Below, in pieces: positions 1 through 8,282 of a stretch of 64,000 nt of DNA. Positions within the stretch are counted from its first letter, which is position 1; each line of letters opens with the position of its first letter. The notes under the pieces are model-generated. The model was not told where the DNA came from. It worked only from the letters and a program-made list of their open reading frames with translations, and ran no database searches. The DNA lies in NCBI GenBank assembly GCA_965218555.1, contig OZ244625.1, forward strand, positions 3,844,001-3,908,000, in the 5' to 3' direction. A program made the translations under genes and the position numbers. Origin of the DNA: JAPPLB01 sp965218555. GTDB lineage: Bacteria; Acidobacteriota; Terriglobia; Bryobacterales; UBA6623.

Positions 1-546
1 GATCTGAAGTGCTTCGACCTCTAGCGACGACTTGATCATCTGCAGATTCCAGATCAAGTCGGTCGCGTCGGTCCAATTTATCTTGGGAAGCTTGCCTTGA
101 AGAGCTTCCAATTCCTCATGCGTCAGCGCCAAGCGTTGTCCGGCGCCGAACTCCATGCCCACCGTTCCATTCGCAAGCCCCAAGTCCTCGATGGTTCCTG
201 CCAGGACGTCCAGTACGTCGTTCGACCGCTTCCCGTAGCATTCCGAGTTGGTTCGGATGTCCTCCACCCATGTGGTCGCAAGGCAGGTTGCCTCCAGTAC
301 TTCAGGGACGACTAGAATCGGTTCCCGCTCACGAGCAGCAGGCAACAATGCAGTGATGGGACGGAGCACGGTCTTATAAAGCCGTGTATTGAGGCCGGTA
401 AAATAACGCACATTCGGTTCATTCGTTACCAGGAGAACGTCGATATCACAACCCGCCATCAGATTTTGCAACTTCGTGTAACGCGCTTCGTACTCGCCTC
501 GCGGGAAGTCTAAAAACCGTCTTATGTTGTAGTGGTATTTGATCAT
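1..546 (-). CDS. M24-family peptidase (Xaa-Pro aminopeptidase/creatinase-like), N-terminal part
   Basis: This gene runs off the left edge; 182 codons are visible and stop-free from an ATG at 546 down to base 1. The protein begins MIKYHYNIRRF and has the creatinase N-terminal domain pattern: a short lead, then CDIDVLLVTNEPNVRYFTGL (residues about 33-52) and a second strand block ERPILVVPEVLE-like (about 78-90). It ends in MIKSSLEVEALQI, the K-S/D-x-x-E-I/V-x linker that normally precedes the pita-bread catalytic domain, so the metal-binding half lies outside the window. The family removes N-terminal residues ahead of proline or hydrolyses creatine-like amidines. A full-length relative lies at 16,424, which suggests a lineage with several M24 paralogues. 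The start is the first ATG; no strong Shine-Dalgarno sequence precedes it. Confidence 0.82.
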   Translation of the reverse strand, partial: MIKYHYNIRRFLDFPRGEYEARYTKLQNLMAGCDIDVLLVTNEPNVRYFTGLNTRLYKTVLRPITALLPAAREREPILVVPEVLEATCLATTWVEDIRTNSECYGKRSNDVLDVLAGTIEDLGLANGTVGMEFGAGQRLALTHEELEALQGKLPKINWTDATDLIWNLQMIKSSLEVEALQI

Positions 547-1279
547 CGTCGACCTACGTTTTTCATCTTCGTAAAAACTCGTACCCCACCTCGACAACCC
601 CGTTAACGTCCCCTTCGAAAGGGTGCAGCTTGAGAGCGTAGGCGGTGAACTTCTCTCCCTTCCTTGCTTTGGCTACTCGTCGCACACCCGTCAAGCCCTC
701 GGACATACCCTCCCCGCTCCGTGTCGGGGTGTGTTGGGTTGAAGAGTGTTCTCCCTGGTCAGCGGCCTTGCCTCCACGCTCTCTGCAGATGATGATCTAT
801 CGTTGTTCGAACGTTTCATTGGTACTACACCGCTGTCCGACTGCTCGAAGACGTGCACGTGAGCCTTACGGCTTGTCGCCTTTGCCCACCGGCCTGCCGC
901 TTGGTTCGCCACAGGCGTCTCCGAGGTCTCCCGGTTCTCGTGGATGAAGTTTCCGGCCGTGCTGGGGTCTACGACTACGCCGAAGCGTCCGAGAACTCGC
1001 GCTTTCGTTCCCGTCCGTGTTTCCTGCCGCTATAGGGACCACGTCGGCACGCGGATTATGGATTTTCGAAGCTCATGCCCAGCCGCCCGTGCCCCTGTTT
1101 ACGCCCCAACTGCCACCTCGGGGTGACCACTGCAAGACTCGGGGTCAGGATGGATCGCTACTCCTTTCCTGTGCTCTTTCGTCGGCGGCTTCATGCCGGT
1201 TGTCCCGGCGCACCCTATCCTCCGCTCAGCCGCCAATGAGTGTACGGAAAAGTCTTGACACGAGGCCACCCTCTCACGG
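547..1279. other. Non-coding stretch, no supported gene
   Basis: Open frames exist on both strands but they overlap each other, are rich in Arg, Ser and Pro, and match no family I recognise. I see no tRNA, rRNA segment or clear inverted repeat. The stretch sits between a truncated-looking M24 gene start and a decayed IS21 transposase, so it may be part of an old insertion, but nothing in the sequence proves this. Confidence 0.4.
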
Positions 1280-1730
1280 AAGTCGACTTGCGGTTCCGCA
1301 GCCCATTGATAACTTTGCGGCACAAAGGTCTCGCACTGCTGGCGGGCCAACTCCGAGTTGAACTGGCGCACATACTGCCGCACCGGGCGCTCGGAAACTT
1401 CGCAGTTCGGTACTTCCTGACGAACCCTCTCCCAGAGGAGACGCGCCGGATGGCGTTGCTTCCGCGGGGCTCGACCGTCGGCCTCCAGGATGTTTTGATC
1501 AAGGGAATCGCTGGCCTTATTTTAGTGTACGACCGCCTGGGCTCGTTCCGCTTCGGGGGCCTGGCGTTGGCCAGTGCTTTCCGCACCATCCGCCGGTGGG
1601 CGCCCGGCCTGTGGGACCCCTTTTGATCGTGCCGACGCCAAACATTCCGTACTCGCATCGAATCTTTCCGTACAGCTCCACCTTGGCCCTCCAGTCCAGC
1701 CGGCCCTCCGTGATGGGTGATTCCCCCAAA
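1280..1730 (-). pseudogene. Decayed IS21-family transposase (istA) N-terminal remnant
   Basis: Reading the minus strand and changing frame at least twice gives a recognisable IstA order: KVELYGKIRCEYGMFGVGTIK (helix-turn-helix lead-in) in one frame, then AHRRMVRKALANARPPKRNEP in a second, then VRQYVRQFNSELARQQ followed by ETFVPQSYQWAAEPQVDF in a third. The last block is the conserved segment at the start of the integrase core, whose D is the first DDE residue. No continuation of the catalytic core and no istB follow, so the piece is dead. It is unlike the two intact IS21 types further right, so it is an older, separate insertion. Confidence 0.6.
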
Positions 1731-2464
1731 GAGTACCGATCCCACGTTTCAGGCTGGCCAAATCAAGCTGCTGAAAGGGGCCAATTCACAGTACTGAAAT
1801 CAAGGTGATACCAGTGGCCGCTCTTCCGCGTCGTAAGTGGGTGGCCTCAGACCCAGTGCCGAGCAGCCTCCCAGCTGGGCTTCAGGAAGGCTTCAGGAGT
1901 CTCGGCGCCTAGGACCCTGGTCGGGTTGCATTTGAACTATCCGTCGCGAAGTGTGTCCAGTGAAGGCTGGCATGTTCAGTGGGAGACAGACCCACCGGGG
2001 TAAAAGTCAGAGCCTCGTAGCTTGAGTTGTATCTGTGGAGAAAACGAAGCAGATGAAGCCAACTGACAAAGCCATCCTTGGGATGGTGAGCAAGTCACCG
2101 GGCCGTAACGAAAGTGAACCCATCGGTGGCCTCGAAAAGCTAAAACCCCGGAGGCCGAGCCCCCTTCGCGAGGGCGAAGGCAGCATGAGCTGGCGCAGAC
2201 TGACTGCGGCGTCAGCCCACTCCGGCGGGGTGGTAGGGGCAGCACGGTGACAAGGGCATGCTGAGCAACTGGAGAAGCCCTCCTCGTCCCGTCGAGAAAT
2301 CGGCGGAGCAAGTCAAGCCGTATAACCGGCGTCAACCGGGAAATCGGCGGAAGGCGAGAGGGTGGCGGCTAGGCCCGCAGTAGCGGTGAAGCGGGGTAAC
2401 GCCCGTGGAGCGAAGGGGCCTTGCTGCACATGAGGTCTTCGTCAACACCGGGAGGCAGGGACGA

Positions 2465-3739
2465 ATGATAAAAGCGTCCAGCAGTCTGCAAGACCTGAGA
2501 CGAAGACTATACGTCAAGGCGAAGACTGAATCGTCTTGGTGCTTTTGGGGGTTGTACGTTCACGTCTGCAAAAGGGAAACCCTGTGGGAAGCCTATCGGC
2601 TGGCCAAGCGCAACAACGGAGCTCCGGGCATTGACGGAGTGACGTTCGAGGCGATCGAAGCCGAAGGGGTGGAGGGGTTTCTCGACCAACTTCGCAAGGA
2701 GTTGGTGCAGCGGAGCTATCGACCCCAGCGGGCCCGGAAAGTGGAGATACCCAAGGAAGGGGGCAAAGTACGCCTGCTTTCGATTCCCACGATCCGGGAC
2801 CGGGTGGTCCAGGGAGCCTTGAAGCTGATCCTGGAACCGATCTTCGAAGCTGACTTTCAAGGTGGGTCGTTTGGCTACCGGCCGAAGAAGTCAGCGCACG
2901 CTGCGATCCGGCGCGTGACGGCGGCGATGGTCAGCGGCAAGACCTACGTCATCGATCTCGATTTGCGGTCCTACTTCGACACGGTGAAGCATCATATCGT
3001 GCTGGAGAAAGTAGCGCGACGAGTGAGAGACGAGGAGGTTTTGTGGCTGCTGCGGTTGCTGCTGAAGGCGTCGGGGAAGCAAGGCGTTCCGCAAGGCGGA
3101 GTGATTTCGCCGCTGCTCAGCAACGTCTCCCTCAACGAGGTCGATCGGATGCTGGAGAGAGCGAAACAAATCACCCGTCAGGGAAGGCAGGTAGGAGTCG
3201 AATATGCCAGGTTCGCCGATGATCTGGTGATCCTGGTCGGCTCGCATCCCCGCTGGCGCTGGCTGCCCCAGGTGGTGGAAAGACGATTGCGCGAGGAGTT
3301 GGCGAAACTCCAAGTCGAGGTGAACGAGGACAAGAGCCACCGGGTGGACCTGGCGCAAGGAGAGAGTTTCGGGTTTCTCGGTTTTGAGTTCCGTCGGATC
3401 CGCAGTCGGCGGGGACGATGGATGCCGCTGCACGTGCCGCAAGGCAAGAAGCGGACGGCTTTGCTCCGCAAGCTCAAAACGATCTTCCGAAGCTTTCGAT
3501 CTCAGCCTGTGGGCGAGTTGATCGCAACGATCAATCCGATTCTACGAGGCTGGGTGAAGTACTTTGCGGTAGGCCATGCGAGTCGCTGTTTCACGTATAT
3601 CCAAGACTGGGTGGAGAAGAAGATCCGAAGCCATCTGGGCAGAGCCCGACAGCGCCGGGGCTTTGGATGGAAGCGATGGAGCCGAACTTGGCTGTACCAG
3701 ACGTTGGGACTCTTCAAGGAGTACCGCGTGAGCTACTAG
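2465..3739 (+). CDS. ltrA: Group II intron reverse transcriptase/maturase
   Basis: This is the intron-encoded protein, which reverse-transcribes the spliced intron RNA and helps it fold. The N-terminus MIKASSSLQDLRRRLYVKAK is typical of the family, and a GGGAGG Shine-Dalgarno lies 9 nt ahead of this ATG; an earlier GTG at 2405 would add 20 residues of poor match. RT blocks in order: NNGAPGIDGVTFEAI (about 43-57), SIPTIRDRVVQGALK, GGSFGYRPKKSAHAA, the DLDLRSYFDTV block (first catalytic Asp), QGGVISPLLSNV, and the polymerase box YARFADDLVIL at about residue 250. The Y of the usual YADD box is F here. A GIIM maturase domain follows (NPILRGWVKYFAVGHA, FGWKRWSR). No HNH endonuclease domain is present, which suggests retrohoming into nascent or single-stranded targets. 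About 424 residues, complete. Confidence 0.92.
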   Translation: MIKASSSLQDLRRRLYVKAKTESSWCFWGLYVHVCKRETLWEAYRLAKRNNGAPGIDGVTFEAIEAEGVEGFLDQLRKELVQRSYRPQRARKVEIPKEGGKVRLLSIPTIRDRVVQGALKLILEPIFEADFQGGSFGYRPKKSAHAAIRRVTAAMVSGKTYVIDLDLRSYFDTVKHHIVLEKVARRVRDEEVLWLLRLLLKASGKQGVPQGGVISPLLSNVSLNEVDRMLERAKQITRQGRQVGVEYARFADDLVILVGSHPRWRWLPQVVERRLREELAKLQVEVNEDKSHRVDLAQGESFGFLGFEFRRIRSRRGRWMPLHVPQGKKRTALLRKLKTIFRSFRSQPVGELIATINPILRGWVKYFAVGHASRCFTYIQDWVEKKIRSHLGRARQRRGFGWKRWSRTWLYQTLGLFKEYRVSY

Positions 3740-3801
3740 CGGCAGAGGGCGGCAGTCGCGCCATGCCAATCAGTCGCATAAGCCTGAGACAAAGTGTGCA
3801 G

Positions 3802-3838
3802 GAGCGCCTAGTGCGGGAAATCCGCACGCTGGGTGCGA
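3802..3838 (+). ncRNA. Group II intron domain V-like hairpin
   Basis: The segment folds as a lower stem GCGCC/GGTGC, a short internal bulge, and an upper stem GTGCGG/CCGCAC capped by a GAAA-type loop, with an AGC triad at the 5' base. This matches the size and layout of domain V, the catalytic core of group II introns, and it lies about 60 nt after the maturase stop as expected. Confidence 0.6.
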
Positions 3839-3953
3839 GGTGGCGGGAACTGGAAACGGAGCTACGGACACGGCTAAACGGGCACGAAGGGGGAAACCCC
3901 GGATACAGCCAAGCCAGGTCCTGACGGGCCACCGCGCCAGTTCCCGACTCTAC

Positions 3954-4583
3954 CTGATCCGGACCGTCTCCCCTCTTCAACGCATCAGATAAGCGTTTCA
4001 GATCGCCCCGGAACGGTCGAGGGCGTACCCTCGGCGCGACGGAGCGAACCCTTGATGGCGAGGACCGATGGACTCATGCGAGCAGAGGGAAGGGGGGTTG
4101 CGCCCCCCACGCCAGAGCTCCCCACTCAGAGGCCGGAAGCCCCCTAGTGGTGGACTGAGCGTGCGAAAGTGTTCAGTTGGCTGAACACCGAATTCTTTCT
4201 CCTTGCTGCCCCCATACATGACATGATATTCATACACAGAGGTGGCCTGCTAGTGTGGCCGCTAGAGCGGCTCGGAGTTGATGTGCGCCCTGGGGACAGT
4301 TAGCCCTTTTCCGTGCTCGGACGTGTCTGTAAGTTGCTGATTCTAACAGAGTGCGAAGAGGGATGACGGTACCCGCAGTGAGGGGTCGTACTTCTGGCAC
4401 GGGCTGCTTGGGTCGCCGTGAACAGGCTACCCTGAAGGCGTTCGGGCGGTGTAGAGGCACGCCGTGGGTTAGAAGACAATCAGGGGAGAGACAATGTTGG
4501 CCGGGGACGCGGCGTTCCCCTCCCGCAGCCGGAAGTTTTGGCCCTAGAAGGTAAATTTCAGTTCTCAAAGGGAGGTAAGCAAC
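3954..4583. other. Intergenic region ahead of TonB receptor
   Basis: I see no gene here. The only site I can support is a strong ribosome-binding site, GGGAGG at about 4570-4575, nine bases before the ATG at 4584. G/C-rich inverted stretches near 4100 may be a terminator or a degraded intron tail, but I cannot assign them. Confidence 0.4.
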
Positions 4584-7500
4584 ATGTTGCTTGACGGACG
4601 TTTGGTGCGGTACTGCGTGGTTAGCTTTGCGGTTCTAGTGTTATTCCTGCCACCAGCGCTCTTTGGGCAGGGCACCTCTCGCGGGACTCTAGTGGGGACC
4701 GTGACCGACTCGACCGGGGCCGTCGTGCCCGGCGTCAAAATCACCATCATCAACATCGACACCGGAATTCAGCAAAGCTTGACCACGGGCGACGTCGGTG
4801 TCTACACTGTTCCAAATCTGTCGGTGGGAAACTACACCGTCACAGCCGAACTAAGCGGTTTTAAGCAGGCGGTCGTCGCGAATATCCGATTGGAAGTTGG
4901 AGCAACCTATCGGGCTGATATCGTGCTGGAGCTGGGAGAGATTGCCACTCAAGTAACGGTGGAAGCGAGTACTCCTTTGCTTAGAACCGATGACGCGGAA
5001 GTGTCCCATCTGATCGAGCAGAAGCGTGTGGTAGATCTCCCCCTTAACGGGCGAGATTTTCAGCAATTACAGTTGCTGACGCCGGGTTCTGTAAGCTCGT
5101 TTAATTTCCAGAGGAGCCAAGGATTATCCGCCGGCGCCAGCGCGCTGACCACCACGCTCACACTAAACGTCTCCAACGGTTCGCGTCCGGGCTCACAGCT
5201 CTTCTTGGTCGATGGGGGCGACGCCACCAACCAACACGCACGTACGATTATCATCCCGCCGAATGTGGATGAAATTGAGGAATTCCGCTTCTCAGGAGCT
5301 AATTTCTCCGCGGAGTACGGCTATGGGACAAACGTCGTCAATGTTTCCACCAAGGCTGGGACCAATGACCTCCACGGTACCGCTTGGTACTTCAATCGAG
5401 ATGACTCTCTTGCTGCTCGCAGCTTTTTCCAGAGCGATGTTGGGGACCTAACGCGGAATCAGTTTGGCGTAGCGATTGGCGGGCCCATCGTCAAGAACAA
5501 GGCCTTCTTCTTTTTCAGCTATGAGGGGCAAAGAGAAGACGCAGCACGAACATCCCTCGCCACCGTTCCCACCGCGAACATGCGGGGCGGCAACCTGTCC
5601 GAGTTGCCGGCGCAGATCTTCGATCCCGCCACGTCTCGCCTCAATGCGCAGGGCGTTGTCGTCCGTGATCCATTTCCCGGGAACATCATCCCGGCTTCTC
5701 GCCTCGACCCGATCTCGCAGCTTTTTCTGGAATGGGTGCCGCTGCCCAATGGCTCCGGAATCTCCGGTAATTTTAACAATAACCCAACGGCCGAGAATGA
5801 CTACAATCAGACTACAGGAAAGGTCGACTACGCGGTAACGGATAAAGATTACGTGATGGGGCGATACACCTATCGGCCTGCGGGCTTTCCGTTTTCTATT
5901 GGCCCTTATCACGGATTCTCCAGGGAAGACTACAGTCCCGGCACCATCAACAAGGAAACTTCCAGCATAACCACTGTGGCGAGTTGGATCCACAGCTACA
6001 GTGCGACTACTCAGTTGGAAGTGCGCGGTTCGTACTCGTCAGCGTTTGTGGACTTTGTGAATTTAAATATTAAGCCAGGTGGCACCGACTGGACGCAGCA
6101 ATCCGGAATTCAGGGTTTCGGACCGGGAGTTTCTGATGTGTTTCCCAGCCTCCCTACTTTTCGCATTACGGGGTTTACCGGAGTACCTACCGGCACCGCG
6201 TTTAATGTCAGGGAGCATAACTTCAACTTTAGCGCTAATTTCTCCATGGTGCGGGGTGCGCACTCCATAAAGTTCGGACAGACATGGAGGTCTTATCAAG
6301 AAAACATCCATCCTTTTGGTGCAGGCTCGGGTAGTTTTACTTACAATGGACAATACTCGAGCAATCCCGCTCAGGGGGGGGCTACGGGGAGTGGTTTAGC
6401 TGACTATCTGCTGGGAATCCCGTTCAACGCGGGCCGCTATGTCCCACCCGGCAAGTCTTTCTTTAGGTTCCGGAACAGCTGGACCTACATTCAGGACGAT
6501 TGGCAGGTCACTCCCAACCTCACCATGAATTTCGGGCTGCGATACGAGGTGAATTTCCCGACGGTTGAGAAATACAATCAGATAGCAACGTTCGACCCGA
6601 CCGGCCGCGGCGGTCGAGGAGCGATTGTGGTGCCGACCGAGGAGTCGATTTCCGAACAGTTTTGGCCGTTGCATCCGTCCTTGCGACTCAGCCTGCCGGT
6701 TTACCGTGAGTTGATCATTACCGCTGCGGAGGCGGGCATCCCGGACAAATCGTTGCGCTTTAACACTTTTAACAATTTCGCTCCCCGTTTTGGCCTGGCC
6801 TACCGCTTGGGCTCAGACACGATCATACGTTCAGGCTACGGGGTCTACATTAACCAAGTCGACGGAAACCGGGAGACTGAATACTTGTCACCTCCTTTCT
6901 TGATCCGGGAGAACGGTCTTCTGAACGAGGTGGATGCGAATGGCAGGCCAGTTCGGACGACGGGAACCTTCCTGCCGGCAGACTCAAAGTTCTCCCCCCA
7001 GCCGTCGCTTTTAGCCCATGATCCGTTGTTTAGTGGATGGGGCAAGCCCTTTGGCGTCACGCAGCAGTGGAATCTGGCGGTCCAGAGATTGTTGCCGGGT
7101 CATTTTACCGCAGAAGTGGCTTACGTAGGCACCAAGAGCGACTGGCAGCAGGGTAGGATAAACCTCAATTCTCCTTTGCCCGGACCAGGGGCCATTCAAC
7201 CGCGTCGGCCTTTCCCTGACTTCAACAGAATCACATGGAACGACCAGAACACATCCTCGATCTATCACTCCTTCCAGAGCAAGATCGAACGGCGCTTCAG
7301 GGAGGGGCTGACGGTGCTGGGAGCGTTTACCTGGTCCAAGGGAATAGATGATGCTAGCGAATCGGGGGAAGCCGCCTTCAACCCCCGCGACCGGCGAGGA
7401 TCCATGCGGGGGCCATCGCAGTTTGATATCCCCTTCGTGTTCGCTTTCAGTGCCATCTACGAGCTTCCGTTTTTCAAGAGCAGCTCCACCTCGGCTGGCT

Positions 7501-7955
7501 CACTGCTTTCCCATCGCCTAGTGGGCGGATGGAGCATTGGCACGATTGTTACCTTCCAGAACGGATTCCCTTACACGCCCGGATGGTCCGGTGATGTTAG
7601 TAACACGACTAGGGGAGCTCGTCCAGTCAGGATCTGTGATGGCAGACTGGACAAGCCCACTGTTGAGCGTTGGTTTGACACGAGTTGTTTTGCAGCTCCC
7701 GAACCCTTTACTTTTGGGAACACGGGTCGGAACGTACTCCGGGGGGATACGATTCAGAGCGTCGATTTCGCCCTCTACAAGACCTTCGTGATCACTGAAA
7801 GGCATCGTGCGCAGTTCAGGGCGGAGTTCTTCAATCTGCCCAACCATCCGGACTTTGGCCTGCCTAGGACTACCATCAATGCAGCGAACCCTGGACGAGT
7901 TCTCAGAGCGTCACCTGGCCGTATCATCCAGTTCGGTGTGAAATATTACTTCTAG
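4584..7955 (+). CDS. TonB-dependent receptor, acidobacterial carboxypeptidase-plug (Oar-like) type
   Basis: This is a 1,123-residue outer-membrane transporter. It opens with a signal peptide (LVRYCVVSFAVLVLFLPPALFGQ), then an Ig-like carboxypeptidase-regulatory fold at about 30-115 (GTLVGTVTDSTGAVVPGVKI ... GVYTVPNLSVGNYTVTAELSG). Next come a plug domain at about 120-250 (VVDLPLNGRDFQQLQLLTPG; FLVDGGDATN) and a long beta-barrel that ends in the aromatic C-terminus QFGVKYYF. This layout is expanded in Acidobacteriota and is thought to import oligosaccharides or peptides, by analogy with SusC. A GGGAGG Shine-Dalgarno sets the start. The downstream DUF1549/1553 and DUF1501 genes on the same strand are common partners, so a joint role in polymer use is likely but inferred. 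It is intact and ends with TAG at the family's normal terminus. Confidence 0.93.
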   Translation: MLLDGRLVRYCVVSFAVLVLFLPPALFGQGTSRGTLVGTVTDSTGAVVPGVKITIINIDTGIQQSLTTGDVGVYTVPNLSVGNYTVTAELSGFKQAVVANIRLEVGATYRADIVLELGEIATQVTVEASTPLLRTDDAEVSHLIEQKRVVDLPLNGRDFQQLQLLTPGSVSSFNFQRSQGLSAGASALTTTLTLNVSNGSRPGSQLFLVDGGDATNQHARTIIIPPNVDEIEEFRFSGANFSAEYGYGTNVVNVSTKAGTNDLHGTAWYFNRDDSLAARSFFQSDVGDLTRNQFGVAIGGPIVKNKAFFFFSYEGQREDAARTSLATVPTANMRGGNLSELPAQIFDPATSRLNAQGVVVRDPFPGNIIPASRLDPISQLFLEWVPLPNGSGISGNFNNNPTAENDYNQTTGKVDYAVTDKDYVMGRYTYRPAGFPFSIGPYHGFSREDYSPGTINKETSSITTVASWIHSYSATTQLEVRGSYSSAFVDFVNLNIKPGGTDWTQQSGIQGFGPGVSDVFPSLPTFRITGFTGVPTGTAFNVREHNFNFSANFSMVRGAHSIKFGQTWRSYQENIHPFGAGSGSFTYNGQYSSNPAQGGATGSGLADYLLGIPFNAGRYVPPGKSFFRFRNSWTYIQDDWQVTPNLTMNFGLRYEVNFPTVEKYNQIATFDPTGRGGRGAIVVPTEESISEQFWPLHPSLRLSLPVYRELIITAAEAGIPDKSLRFNTFNNFAPRFGLAYRLGSDTIIRSGYGVYINQVDGNRETEYLSPPFLIRENGLLNEVDANGRPVRTTGTFLPADSKFSPQPSLLAHDPLFSGWGKPFGVTQQWNLAVQRLLPGHFTAEVAYVGTKSDWQQGRINLNSPLPGPGAIQPRRPFPDFNRITWNDQNTSSIYHSFQSKIERRFREGLTVLGAFTWSKGIDDASESGEAAFNPRDRRGSMRGPSQFDIPFVFAFSAIYELPFFKSSSTSAGSLLSHRLVGGWSIGTIVTFQNGFPYTPGWSGDVSNTTRGARPVRICDGRLDKPTVERWFDTSCFAAPEPFTFGNTGRNVLRGDTIQSVDFALYKTFVITERHRAQFRAEFFNLPNHPDFGLPRTTINAANPGRVLRASPGRIIQFGVKYYF

Positions 7956-8282
7956 GGTGGGTCAGGGGTTGGAGCAGCGCGTTGCGGTCGGCAGGCTGTT
8001 CCGGCTTTCGGTCGGAGGACCCTGATATCGCCTGCCTGCGTCGCGAGCGTGGGTCCGGCTGGCACTAGGGCCGGCGCAGACGAAATCGTTGATCGTTATG
8101 GGCAATGGAAGCGGGAGTTGGCGGTTTGAAGAAGGCTAGTTTTCCTGCTTGGATCCGTCCTTTGTTGGGACCGGCGGGCGAAGTACAATAGAGGATGGTT
8201 GTCGAGCGTCAATTTGCGTCCAGGCGCCGTATTCTTCCGACGGACATCGTTCGCGACGGACGGTTGGAAGCGTATCGTTGAG
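7956..8282 (+). other. Intergenic region between TonB receptor and DUF1549 gene
   Basis: No gene is supported. A TTG-initiated extension of the next gene could begin at 8199, but its 28 extra residues do not look like a leader, and the hydrophobic leader starts after the ATG at 8283. Confidence 0.4.

Larger units (their letters stand above)
1951..3953 (+). mobile_element. Group II intron (retroelement) with encoded maturase
   Basis: The element probably starts at GTGTGTCCAG (1951), which fits the GUGYG 5' consensus of bacterial group II introns. It carries a structured 5' RNA region of about 500 nt, the maturase gene at 2465-3739, and a domain V-like hairpin at about 3802-3838. After this a long stem forms between CGGGAACTGG near 3844 and CCAGTTCCCG near 3937, probably a domain VI of unusual length. 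The 3' boundary is therefore set near ...CTCTAC at about 3953; both edges are estimates to within roughly 10 nt. The flanking DNA is non-coding on both sides, so the intron does not visibly interrupt a gene. Confidence 0.65.

Noticed and set aside
645..1126. Several short plus-strand open frames with Arg/Ser/Pro-rich products
   Set aside because: They overlap one another and a minus-strand frame, have no ribosome sites and no family match.
4080..4200. Rho-independent terminator after the group II intron
   Set aside because: The inverted G/C stretches are not followed by a clear T-run and no gene ends there.
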